The position numbers and the translations under genes are program-made. 20,937 nt of DNA, taken from Purshia tridentata. Taxonomy: Eukaryota > Streptophyta > Magnoliopsida > Rosales > Rosaceae. The first letter of the stretch is position 1. The number at the start of each line of letters is the position of its first letter. The stretch covers positions 1 through 20,937 of the forward strand of contig QANT01001708.1 of the NCBI GenBank assembly GCA_003254885.1. The letters run 5' to 3'. The notes below the pieces were generated by a model. That model worked only from the letters and a program-made list of their open reading frames with translations. It made no database searches and was not told the origin of the DNA. Of this stretch, positions 1 through 9,687 are shown one piece after another.

Positions 1-419
1 TATATTTTTAAATAATTTCTTTTTTTAAAAGGGGGCTTAGTTCTAATGGCAAAAAATAAAAAGTAGGGTACTTCTAGTTCTAGCCTTTCTAGGTACATGT
101 CAAAATAATAAATAAACTTAGCCAATAGTAATCCACCGGCTTAGTAATTAATTTCTAAGACTAAAATTTTATTAAGCGTTCAGCAACTTTTTTTTATACT
201 GTCGAATGCGCGCATACGAATAAAACGTCTTTTGGCTTAATTTTTAGATGGATTTCAAGTTCATAACCTTATTTTTTGTTAGAGGCCAAAAAAAAAAACC
301 TTAGTTTTTGTTACAAAGACAATTTATTAATAAAACTAAGAGTAATTTTTCAATATACTGTGACATTGTCACATAGTGTTACAAATACTATATCATAATT
401 ATTATGTTGCAGTATTTTC
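1..419. other. AT-rich upstream intergenic DNA, no gene seen
   Basis: This is AT-rich sequence with many A and T runs and no open frame of note. One small palindrome, GTGAC-ATT-GTCAC, lies near 360-372. I see no transposon ends here. It is probably distal promoter or spacer of the MurD gene. Confidence 0.5.
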
Positions 420-583
420 AACTGACGCGGCTGGGCCAATTTTGTTAATGAAATAAATCTCATAAAGCACTCTTTCCGGTTCACTGGAAGAACCGCCAAA
501 CGGCTCTGAGAGCCGAGATACATACTTTACCGCGCTATCAAGCAACAGCACCCAGTGAACAAATGTAAACAAGCTTAAACGCC
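420..583 (+). promoter_or_regulatory. Proximal promoter and 5' leader of the MurD gene
   Basis: This stretch is less AT-rich than the preceding 420 bases. It contains a TGGGCC site II-like element (432-437) overlapping a CCAAT box (436-440). Both are common upstream of plant housekeeping and organelle-protein genes. Two short perfect inverted repeats follow: CGGTTC/GAACCG (477-482 and 490-495) and CGGCTC/GAGCCG (501-506 and 510-515). No convincing TATA box sits at a fixed distance from the start codon, so the transcription start is unknown. The assignment is inferred from position and motifs only. Confidence 0.4.
563..568 (+). promoter_or_regulatory. Minimal AUG-stop upstream ORF (ATGTAA)
   Basis: An ATG followed directly by TAA lies 15 bases before the MurD start codon at 584. 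If the transcript begins upstream of it, this is a minimum-length uORF. In Arabidopsis NIP5;1, AUG-UAA elements stall ribosomes and lower expression in a boron-dependent way. Whether that happens here is inference. The hexamer can also occur by chance in AT-rich DNA. Confidence 0.4.
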
Positions 584-3500
584 ATGAAGCTGCAATCTTT
601 GAGCAACGGATATGAAATCCGAACTCTCAGCGCCAAACCCAATTGCTCTGCAAAGCGGAAAATCCTAAGAACCGTTCGATCATGCACTCCAACGCAGGAC
701 CTTCGAGGCCAATCCGTCGCCGTAAGCTATTATTTCATTTCCTTCCTCTTTTATCTCATTCAGCTTTTGCACTTCAATCCTCCAAGCAAGTTTGGTTTTT
801 TTTGCAGATTATCGGTTTGGGAAAATCTGGGAGAGCTGCCGCGAGGCTTGCACTTGCCAGAGGTGCTTCGGTTTTGGCCTTTGACCAGAACCCGAAACTG
901 GGTCTCTTAGAGGTATACCCATCTGTCTTATATAAGTGCATTATGGGTGTATGTGTTTATCTGTGTTTACAAGCATAAACATGGAAAGTCATACTTAATT
1001 TTAATGGTTCAAGTGGTAATTGGTTGCAGAAAGATCCGATTTTTGAGCAACATGGTGATGGTAATGGTGGGTTGAGAACAATCCTGGGGCAATTTGATGG
1101 AAAGCTACTTAATGATGTTGACCGGGTGGTGGTGTCCCCTGGAGTATCCCTACAAAACTATGGTCTTTCCTCTTTGTTGCAGTCGGTAAATTGATATGTT
1201 CTTAAGTTATACGCTTAGCCTGGAAGAAATGGAAGAAAACTTCCTTATATATTTTGATATGTTAATGCATTTAGTATCCGGAGAATACAAAAAGTTGATT
1301 TGCTTTATAATATGGTAGCCTTCTTTTGTTATACTTGCGTGCATTGGTTGTGTATTGATGCTGTAATCCATTCTTCACGAATTCATGCAAGTAGGGGAAT
1401 TAGCAGCCTCACCTGTTTACTGTGGACTATTATTCTTTTAGCTACAAAATGAATTGTGTGCCTTTTTGATTTTCTATATTTTGGTGTTTTGTTATGATGT
1501 CAAATTGCAGGGAAAGCAGGTAATGTCGGAGTTGGATTTTGCTGCTGAAATTCTCCCAAAAAGTATCAAGATTTTAGCAGTAACGGGAACTAATGGAAAA
1601 TCAACTGTTGTCACTTTTGCTGGACAGGTACTACATCATTTTTTTATTTTTTTATTTTATGCTTATTCATTGTAATTTCAGTATTAAGCATCTCATATTG
1701 TTACTGTTGGAGACATAAATCAGAACCAAATTGCTGTTAAAATGAAAAGCACTTCCTTCATCGAAACCCAAATGAAAAATGGTCAATGAGAATAATGCCA
1801 ACATTTTGTGATATTCTCAACCTATTAAATATATTGTGTGCCAGGACCACCAATTCTGAAAATCCAAAAAATGGATGAATAATTTATAGCGTTTAAGATA
1901 AAGCTGTGTTGAGCCATTGCCTCCAGGTTCTATCGCTCTCAATTGGCACAATTTCCTGTCTGATGTCTATAGAAGCTGCAGTGTCTGTGTTAAAGTATCT
2001 AGAAACTGAGAGAGTTGTGGACTAGAATTTCCAGAATAACTTTAGTTTCTTAATTCATAAATTTATCCTGTTGTAATATGGAGTATTACATTCTATCCAT
2101 AATTAATAGTCTTTTCCATACTCCATAATTAATATTCTTTTACTCATGGAAGGCAGATGCTTCGTCATTTTGGCATCAAGACATTTGTTGGGGGTAACCT
2201 TGGAAACCCACTCTCAGAGGCTGCTTTCCAATGCTTACAGCCGCCTCCTTTAAAACCCAAGTTTAAGGTAATTCTAATTGTTTGGTTTGCATTCTTTTCC
2301 AATGCCAGATTATTGAAAGTGATTTTTCAATAATATAGTTGAAAAGAATTGATTGACTATGAATTCGTTGGGTCAACTTAAAAGTGTTTGAAGTCCAAAG
2401 CAGACGTTGCTACAATTTTCCAGGTTGCAGTGGTAGAGGTTAGCAGTTACCAAATGGAGATTCCCAACAAGTACTTCTGCCCTTCTGTAAGTGAGGTTTG
2501 AGAGTTTGCTTTGTTATGGCTCTGTCAGCTTCAATAATGCTTTCACACTTTCTTTTCCTCTTCCAATATTATGAGCTTCTTCATAGGTTGCTGTGGTGTT
2601 GAACCTCACACCTGATCATCTAGAAAGGCACAAGACAATGAGAGATTATGCAGCAGCTAAATGCCGGTTATTTTTTCACATGACTGATGCCAAGCTTGGG
2701 CTTCTATGTTTTGGTATGTGCTTTGTCATTTCCTGAGTAAATGTACTTTGGCGTCTAAAGCATTTATCTGAAATGATTTGTGAGAGCCCTTGTTTGTAAT
2801 TTTCTCCCCTTATTCCAGTTTGCTTAATAAGTTCTTTTCGACAATAGTAAATAATTGAGAGCATGAAAGAAAAAGAAAACTTGTGTGGTTGGGTTGGTCA
2901 TCACATTGAAGGCATGATGATTAAACTTTATTTTTCTGATAGCACTATTAAACTTGGATAGACAACCAGATACGAATTTGAATTCATAGATTCTTTTTTT
3001 AATGTAAGAAACTAATTCTTATATTTATTAGAATAATTTTTAGAAAAATAAAATATTAGGTTCCTGAGGAAAATGACCTCAGTGCAGACCTGGAAGATAT
3101 TTATGGATGTTGACACCCAGATTGAACATTGTTCAAGACAGATCTACTTCTTTCTTTTTTTCTTTTTTGGCTTGAAATATCTACTTACCAATGATATGGA
3201 GATGTCCCCTTGAACCATTGAGTTGTGAACTCAGGGATGGAGGGTCTCCCTAGTCCATTGGGCTTCAGGTGAATGCAAGTGGTCAAGGTAGATCTGGTTC
3301 ATTTCAGGTAGATTTTCATGTGCTGATGTTTTACTTCATAAGAGAAAGATCATAACTGCTTCAAATTCCATGAATAAAAAAAAAATGGAGCTCTTTAATT
3401 CATACTGTTTATGGTTTGACAATTATTTACATTCCTGAGAGTCAAACTAGTTATGTTTTACATCACAGATACTGCATAGGATGAATTGATGGTGGTAGTC

Positions 3501-5875
3501 TTTAAAACCATGTGCAAAATCCTGGCAAAGAGATGATAACGAGACCCTTTTGAGTCGGTTGCACTTTATCCTCATTCAGTCTGCTGTTTGCATATGTATC
3601 TGTGATTTAGATGATGCTCATATAGTTATTTGAGATTTTGTGTATGTTTTGATGGCTTTTCTTGCAATCCATTTCAGGAAACCAGTATGTTTTGATGGCT
3701 TTTCTTGCAATCCATTTCAGGAAACCAGTACTTGAATGAAGCAATTACGGAAAGCTTAAATGAGCTTAATGTTGCTTGGATAGGAGCTACTCCAGGAGTA
3801 AAAGTAAGAATTACTTCCCTTATTATTGATAAACCTTAAGTTTTGGAAATACAGATACGAGTCTCAGTGGAAAAGGGCCACAGCAGAGGTCAATAGTTTG
3901 GCAAATTGTCTTATTTTGGATGGTCTAGTGTTGCCATTTTATTTTTAAAATGACCAATAAACTTTGGAATGAAAAATTAACCATACTTTATTAGCATCCC
4001 TGCACCACATCCACATGTCTAATTTTATACTTTCATTCACGTTTTCTCCTTTTTGGCTTTCTTCTGTTTTAGTATCACATATGATGCTAATAATGGTAAT
4101 GTGTATGAGAAGATTGATATGGATGCGAAAATTGCGAGCTTTGAAGTGCCTACCTTGGGAGTCATTTCACAACTACAATTGGGTGCAATGAACATGATGG
4201 GGACACACAACTATCAAAACGCTGCAGTGGCTGCTCTATCTGTTGTTGGACTGAATGTTGGACTTGATGTTGAAGCCATTGGTCCAAGTATTGAAAAATT
4301 AAGGGCACCACCTCATCGTATGCAAATTGGTAAAGCTAAAGCAGATGCATCTCTTTAAGCAGTGAATTATTTGTTTCGTATGAAGTCATAAATTCAGTTT
4401 ATTGAATGGTTTTTTGTTCTTTCTCTTTTGATTGAAAGCATAAAATCAATGATTTTGAGCATACCTATTATTTTTATTTTTTTGCATGTGGATCACATTT
4501 ATATATTTTTCACTAGTTTAATGTTGTTCTGCAGTATGCAAGGATATTCATGGGGTGACTTGGGTTGATGACAGTAAGGCAACAAATGTCAAAGCAACAT
4601 ACACAGGACTAACGGGTCTAAAGAGACAAAATTCTGTGATTCTACTTGGTGGCCTTGCAAAGGTTACAAATAATTCCTAGTTGTCAAATGATGCTTTAAT
4701 TGTCATAATTGCTCAGTTAATAAAGCATTGTATAAGTCAAAATGGTTAGTGTATGTGCTATTGGTGCAGGACCATTAGTACAAATTAAAAATCTTGACTG
4801 TCACTTCAAATTGAACTTTATTATATTGCATTTTACAAAGGTGTATATGATGCACCCTTTCAGTTTCAGGTTCCTGCCATTTTACTCTTCACATACTGTG
4901 ATAGTGCTGATGGGTTTAACTTATACATGAACAAAAGCACCCTCATATCTGACCTTCGTAAATATTTTTTTTTTCAAACACGCATTCCAATGTACTACAA
5001 TTTTCCTTTGGTTTGAGCTTCAGATCATTGAATAGAAAGTGCGTGTTTCCCCAGGACCTTCACGTGGCAACTTTCCAAGGCCATGATTTGATGCATGCTC
5101 TGATATTGTTCTTATTCTTTTGCAGGTGTTAGATGGATACGAGTCTAATGGTTTTGAACAATTGATAGAACCTTTGAAGTGCCAGAGATGTGTAATCACT
5201 GTATATCATCTTTTCCTCTTTATTTACACTTTGTGTATTCAGAATTTCAAGTGGTTTTCCAACACGAAAGTTCAGTCCACCTGCATCTTGTAATTATTCT
5301 TTGCTAACCAATTCTAAATTTATCTGTTCATAAATGTCCCTTAAGTTTGGATCTTCAGGAATGATGATTCAGAAGACATTATCTGATAATGGTCTTAGCA
5401 TCCCCTGTATCAGAGAAGTAAATCTGAAGGATGCTGTCAACAGGGCTAGGAGGATGGCAGAACATGGTATTTTCCATCATTACTATATAACTGCTAGAAA
5501 AGCTGTTAACCTTTATTTGCTTGTCAGCAGTGTCTTTATATGGTATATAAGTTCATTGAGGATTTGTGTTGAGCCTCAAAGTTTACCTCCATTGTTAAAA
5601 ACTTCTCTTCACTTAACCAACAAATAACAAAATTCCCCTTCAAGTTTTTCTCTATAATTGTGTACCTTGGAGAGGGTGTTCATGAGTTTGAAATATTATC
5701 AAGTATGTGATAGTTTCTTATTATAAACTTATAATATAGTAACTTTATTTACCATTTTTCCATTATTGCAGGGGACACTATTGTACTAAGTCCAGGTTGT
5801 GCAAGCTTTGATGAATTTATAAATTTTGAGCACAGAGGGATGGTTTTCCAGGCGCTGGCCATCTCATCCCATTAA
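584..5875 (+). CDS. MURD: UDP-N-acetylmuramoylalanine--D-glutamate ligase (MurD), plastid type, 13 exons
   Basis: Mur ligase that would add D-glutamate to UDP-MurNAc-L-Ala using ATP, in plastid peptidoglycan synthesis. Exons read from splice sites and frame: 584-721, 808-912, 1030-1185, 1511-1627, 2157-2267, 2424-2486, 2587-2713, 3721-3803, 4113-4329, 4535-4662, 5126-5200, 5346-5466, 5772-5875. They sum to 1545 nt, or 514 aa, somewhat longer than bacterial MurD (about 440-450). Residues 1-40 are rich in Ser, Lys and Arg and look like a plastid transit peptide. GLGKSG (49-54) is the N-terminal UDP-binding loop. GTNGKST (159-165) is the ATP P-loop. EVSSYQ (214-219) holds the Mg-binding Glu. Lys255 in YAAAK matches the carbamylated Lys. 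GTHNYQNAA (330-338), PHRM (367-370), DDSKATN (384-390) and [10 protein letters not shown] (487-496) are also family hallmarks. No internal stop is present in the joined frame. The exon 9 start is the least certain junction. A possible AATAAA lies at 6041. Confidence 0.93.
2714..3720 (+). other. Intron 7 of the MurD gene, about 1.0 kb
   Basis: This is the longest intron of the gene, bounded by GTATGT and TTTCAG. It contains no long open frame and no clear transposon termini. A somewhat GC-richer stretch around 3060-3300 has no recognisable coding content. The 3' end carries the 43-bp duplication. Confidence 0.75.
3642..3730 (+). repeat. 43-bp tandem duplication across the exon 8 splice acceptor of MurD
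   Basis: Two perfect copies (3642-3684 and 3685-3727) plus 3 matching bases span the intron 7/exon 8 border. Each copy carries the same polypyrimidine stretch and CAG acceptor, ending at 3677 and 3720. The downstream acceptor keeps the MurD frame. The upstream one adds 43 nt and brings a TGA at 3737-3739. Confidence 0.95.
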
Positions 5876-7338
5876 GTTCTGATTCACTTAATTATCTTAG
5901 TAAAATTCTCCTTAATGGGATGGAAGGGAGATTTGAACTTAAAGACTTCTTTGTCTTCCAACATAGTGGAGCGACATATTACCATGCTAATAGCTAGTTG
6001 GAAAATAGTGTTGGGAAACAGTTATTGTGATTGTAAATACAATAAAAAGTTTAACTTTAGTTTTAACTTTTGCAAACAGGTCTACTCAGTAGAATTTTCT
6101 ACATACCGAAATTCCAAACATAAATTTAAATTTTTTATACATGATAAAATGGTAAACTAAACAATCTGTTAAAAAAAAAATTGAAACAAAAAGGAGTCTA
6201 ATTACTATAAATGGGAAGAGAGTAACAGTCAATCGTTATTCCAACATCATATTTTTTTTATATCAACATTATATGTATGATAATTATTACATTAGGGCTA
6301 AATATGCTTGCTACTCATAATAATAAAAAGTTTGAGAAATGGTATATAAGTTCACTCTAAAATTACTAGCTAGTGTTAATAAACTCACCTCATGTTTATA
6401 ATGTTACAACATGTACCTCATTTTTAAAAAATGACAGAGAAGATTGCATTTTAAAAAGAAGGTGCTTGACATGTCCTAATTTTTCTTTTCGTTTTGGAAC
6501 GATTGCCACTGTCAAACAGTAACAAAATTGTTATTATTTGACAATGACATTCAATAACAACCATTGTTACTAGTGCTTTCTATTTATTTTTTTCTATTTT
6601 CTTATTTTCTAATATTTTACCAACTTTAAACTAGTTTGGGACTTGAAAAATACCACGAAAGTTCTTACAAAATCAGATTGACTAGGACTATTTACCTATG
6701 AGGTCAAATTACTAATTTTTTCTCGAGAAAATTTTAGAAAATTCAAGTTTTATAAACTAATTTATGGGAAAACAAAATAATTAAAAAATTCATAAAATTA
6801 TTTTCCAGACTTGAAATAATACTCGACTTGCACCGTTAGGTATGTGGGTACAAATACTACTTTTCCAAGGTCTAATTTGGGTCAAAATTCTCGTCAAAGT
6901 TGTTTCAAAGATTAAAGTCAAAGGTGGAAATATTTGAGGGTTTAGGAAAAAAGAAAAGAAAAATTAGGCTTGGGGTCCAAGCGTCCAATACCATTGGACT
7001 ATTGGAGTGGACTTTGGGTTTTCTTATTCCCTCTAAAATCTCTCGCAGAGCCCAAACCCGGTCCGGACCTGTTTTGTATCTAAATGCAATCCACACGTAG
7101 CACTGTAGTCTGTCGCATTTGCAGAGGGAGCTTAGGCAACTTTACCGACACAAATCCAGCAGCCAACGAATATTAACCAGAAGACATCATACCTATTCAT
7201 TGCTTGTTAAATGCGTAATGTATTTTCTTTGTTTGGTGGGCTCACTGTTCAACACCGGAACGTGATTTTTCTCCCAGTATTCTTTGCTTCCAGACACTTC
7301 CTTCAATTCATCCTCTAGAATTCTGCTACAGTTTTTTT
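5876..7338. other. Intergenic region: MurD 3' flank and distal OTU promoter
   Basis: The first few hundred bases probably include the MurD 3' UTR, with an AATAAA at 6041-6046, 166 nt past the stop. The rest is AT-rich with A runs and no convincing gene. Two opposite-strand frames near 6900-7100 overlap each other and show no protein-like features. I see no element with clear terminal repeats. Confidence 0.55.
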
Positions 7339-7348
7339 CTATATATAC
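7339..7348 (+). promoter_or_regulatory. Candidate TATA box for the OTU gene
   Basis: CTATATATAC sits in a T-rich context. About 70-80 bases downstream there is a good donor-like site, CAG|GTAAAA at 7420-7422, which would end a non-coding first exon beginning near 7370. The spacing suits a TATA promoter. There is no direct evidence of transcription. Confidence 0.4.
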
Positions 7349-8422
7349 AGTTTTTTTTCTCTATGTATTCATAGCCACTATCTCTTTCTTGATTGTTATA
7401 TTTGTAGCTGAATTCCACAGGTAAAATATATGCATATTTCTTATGTATGTTTACCCTTTTGCATTTTGCTCAATGTGAAGCTTCTGTGAGCACTGTAATT
7501 TTGGTCTTCTTCTCTTGATTGTCATGTGTGTATTTATTATGCTGGGTAATGTACTAATGGGTATGGTGATTGACTAAAGACAAGTGTTTGTTGAATGTGT
7601 TAATTGCAAATTTAGACTAATTTCATAATGCTGCAATATAGGATTTGGTTTGTCAGATTTTGGAAGGCTTTGCCTGGTGATTTTCTAAGTTCCCATATTT
7701 GAGAATATTTATTGTTGGTGGAACAAAGGTATGCTTGGCTTTTCACTCGTAAAACTGGATTTGTTAACTTAAAGTACTGTAGTTTCTGATAAATAAATTA
7801 AACGTAAAACAAAAAACTTTATAGTAGTATATGTAAGATTGGAGCAGAAGATGTGTAGATGGAGACTTATCATATATTGCTTTAAGAATTTATGCATAGA
7901 TTCTAAACTACTCTTTCACACTATTAGAAAATAATAGTTGGCCAGCATCCAAAATTCTAAGTTTTTGGGAACTGCTATGAACAAAAAAACTGTTGTCAAA
8001 GCAGGAGCTCATGTGCTCAAATCATGCAATTGCAACCCTAAGCTAGAGAATCTTCATGACTGCACATTGTCATATAGGTAATCATCTTATTAGCTTCAAC
8101 ACCGAAAAAAATCCTTAACCAACAAAGAATATTACTCCAAACAATTGCAGCAACCTAGTTCAAATTTATCTAGTGAAAGGACAATGCATAGGAAAAACAA
8201 TGATGTATACACTCACCTTTACCTATGTAGAAAGCACTTCAATATAGAGATGCTTATACATAAGATTTTCTTTTTGAAATAACACAAGTATTAATTCCAT
8301 GGACCACCAACCCAACAAAACTTTGCACCTTATACCAACCTTTTCAAATAGGAATGACAACAGGACAGACCGAGGTGAGATGTTGATTTTCCATTCTCTT
8401 CCCCACCCACATCTCTAAACAG

Positions 8423-8556
8423 GGCTCTATTGGATTGGGTGGGGTCCTTACATCCATGTATTTTGCTTACTGATGTCTGACTAATTGGGGTTCCATTGAT
8501 TTGGGTGGGGTCCCTGCATCCTCTCTGTATTTTTCTTCCTTATGTCTCACTAATTG
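8423..8556 (+). repeat. Diverged tandem duplication, period about 66 bp
   Basis: Two imperfect copies share GGGTGGGGTCC (starting at 8437 and 8503), then CATCC, GTATTTT, ATGTCT and ACTAATTG at matching spacing. It looks like an old local duplication within the leader region of the OTU gene. Confidence 0.7.
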
Positions 8557-9225
8557 TTTAGTAGCTTATATTTCATCTTACATTCATGTTTGAAAACTCT
8601 TTTGCACATTCTTTATATAACAAATGTTTAACTCGTAGGGAGGATCTCTGTTGATGTGAAATGGCATGAGGGTAAATCTTGATTATCAAGGTAATAATGT
8701 GTTCTGCATAATTTTAGTGTCACCGCTTCCTTTTAAACTTTTTTTGTTTCCTTATTTACAATTCGCTTCAGTTGTTGGGGTTGACATTAAACCTAACATA
8801 CCAAGAGTTTAGAGCATCAGGTGACTTGTTGATAATTGAGTCAACGGAGCCACAATTTGATTTAAATTTGGCTCGGTCTTCTGGTTGCCATGAAAACCTT
8901 ATGCTAATTATCACTTCATAGCATCAAGTTGAGAATTAAACTGACCCAGACCTTATTTTTCATTCAATTTGAGATTTAGATTGATACTAAAGTTCTGGCC
9001 TATTAAGAGAAACATGAATTTTCAATTGACAATAGTTTTTGTATATTGCAATTTATGTAGAATCTATTTTCATGTAGGTGAATGTATCCATGATTCTTGT
9101 GAAAAAACAGTCTTAATAGAAGAATGACCAAGTAAATCTTTACCCATTAATTAAAAGGAGTGTGTGTGGTCCAAAGTATTTATGTGGTGATTAAATTTGG
9201 AACTATGCTGTATTTAAGATACGAA

Positions 9226-9507
9226 GGCCCAGTTTGGTATTGCTTTTTAAAGGTGAAAATCACTTTTATTGGCAGCGATACTGTGTTTAGGTGTTTGGTA
9301 AAATAAAAAATTTCAGCTTTTTAAAAAAAATAACTGTCATTTTGGAAGCTAAAATGAGAAGTTGGTGTGGAGCAACTTCTCATTTTAGCTTATTCTGGAA
9401 TTAGTTTGAAGAATCGGTCATATTTAATGAAATTTCTCACAACTGATTATTTTCACAGCAAAAATAAAAGTGATTATCTTTACAGCACAGCAATACCAAA
9501 CTGGGCC
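9226..9507. mobile_element. 282-bp foldback MITE, Tourist/Harbinger-like
   Basis: The ends are a perfect 19-bp terminal inverted repeat, ggcccagtttggtattgct (9226-9244) and its complement (9489-9507). Further inside, the arms match imperfectly around 9251-9275 and 9455-9480. The centre is a perfect 19-bp inverted repeat (9347-9365 and 9373-9391) with a 7-base loop, so nearly the whole element can fold on itself. GAA flanks both ends as a possible 3-bp target duplication. Small size, no coding capacity and GGCC-type ends suggest PIF/Harbinger (Tourist). The superfamily call is less sure because GAA is not the usual TWA target. Confidence 0.85.
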
Positions 9508-9687
9508 GAAATATAACTTCATAATACAGGGGTAATATTTAATGCATGCAGTTTTGCATGTTGGTTTTCTTTCTAATGTTGCTGAAATGTAGTTTTCTGC
9601 ATTTATAGATTGATTTCAAATTGTCAAAGTAGCAGTTTAGTACATGAGTAGGTATTCATTTCATAATATACTGATGCTAATGTTTGA

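Larger units (their letters stand above)
7370..9687 (+). other. Probable intron-rich 5' leader region of the OTU gene
   Basis: No coding sequence is visible, but several stretches are flanked by plausible splice sites: a first exon ending near 7421, 7657-7728 (TGTCAG before, GTATGC after) and 8639-8690 (CGTAG before, GTAATA after). Any could be leader exons joined to the coding exon near 9688. The region also holds a diverged 66-bp duplication (8423-8556) and a MITE (9226-9507). Exon choices are inferred from splice-like motifs only, so boundaries are tentative. Confidence 0.35.

Noticed and set aside
584..5875. Bacterial contamination or recent bacterial transfer as the source of MurD
   Set aside because: Thirteen exons with plant-like GT-AG introns, a targeting-type leader and base composition like the neighbours all argue for a long-resident nuclear gene.
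6900..7100. Overlapping open frames on both strands upstream of the OTU gene
   Set aside because: They mirror each other, lack domains, and no splice partners were found.
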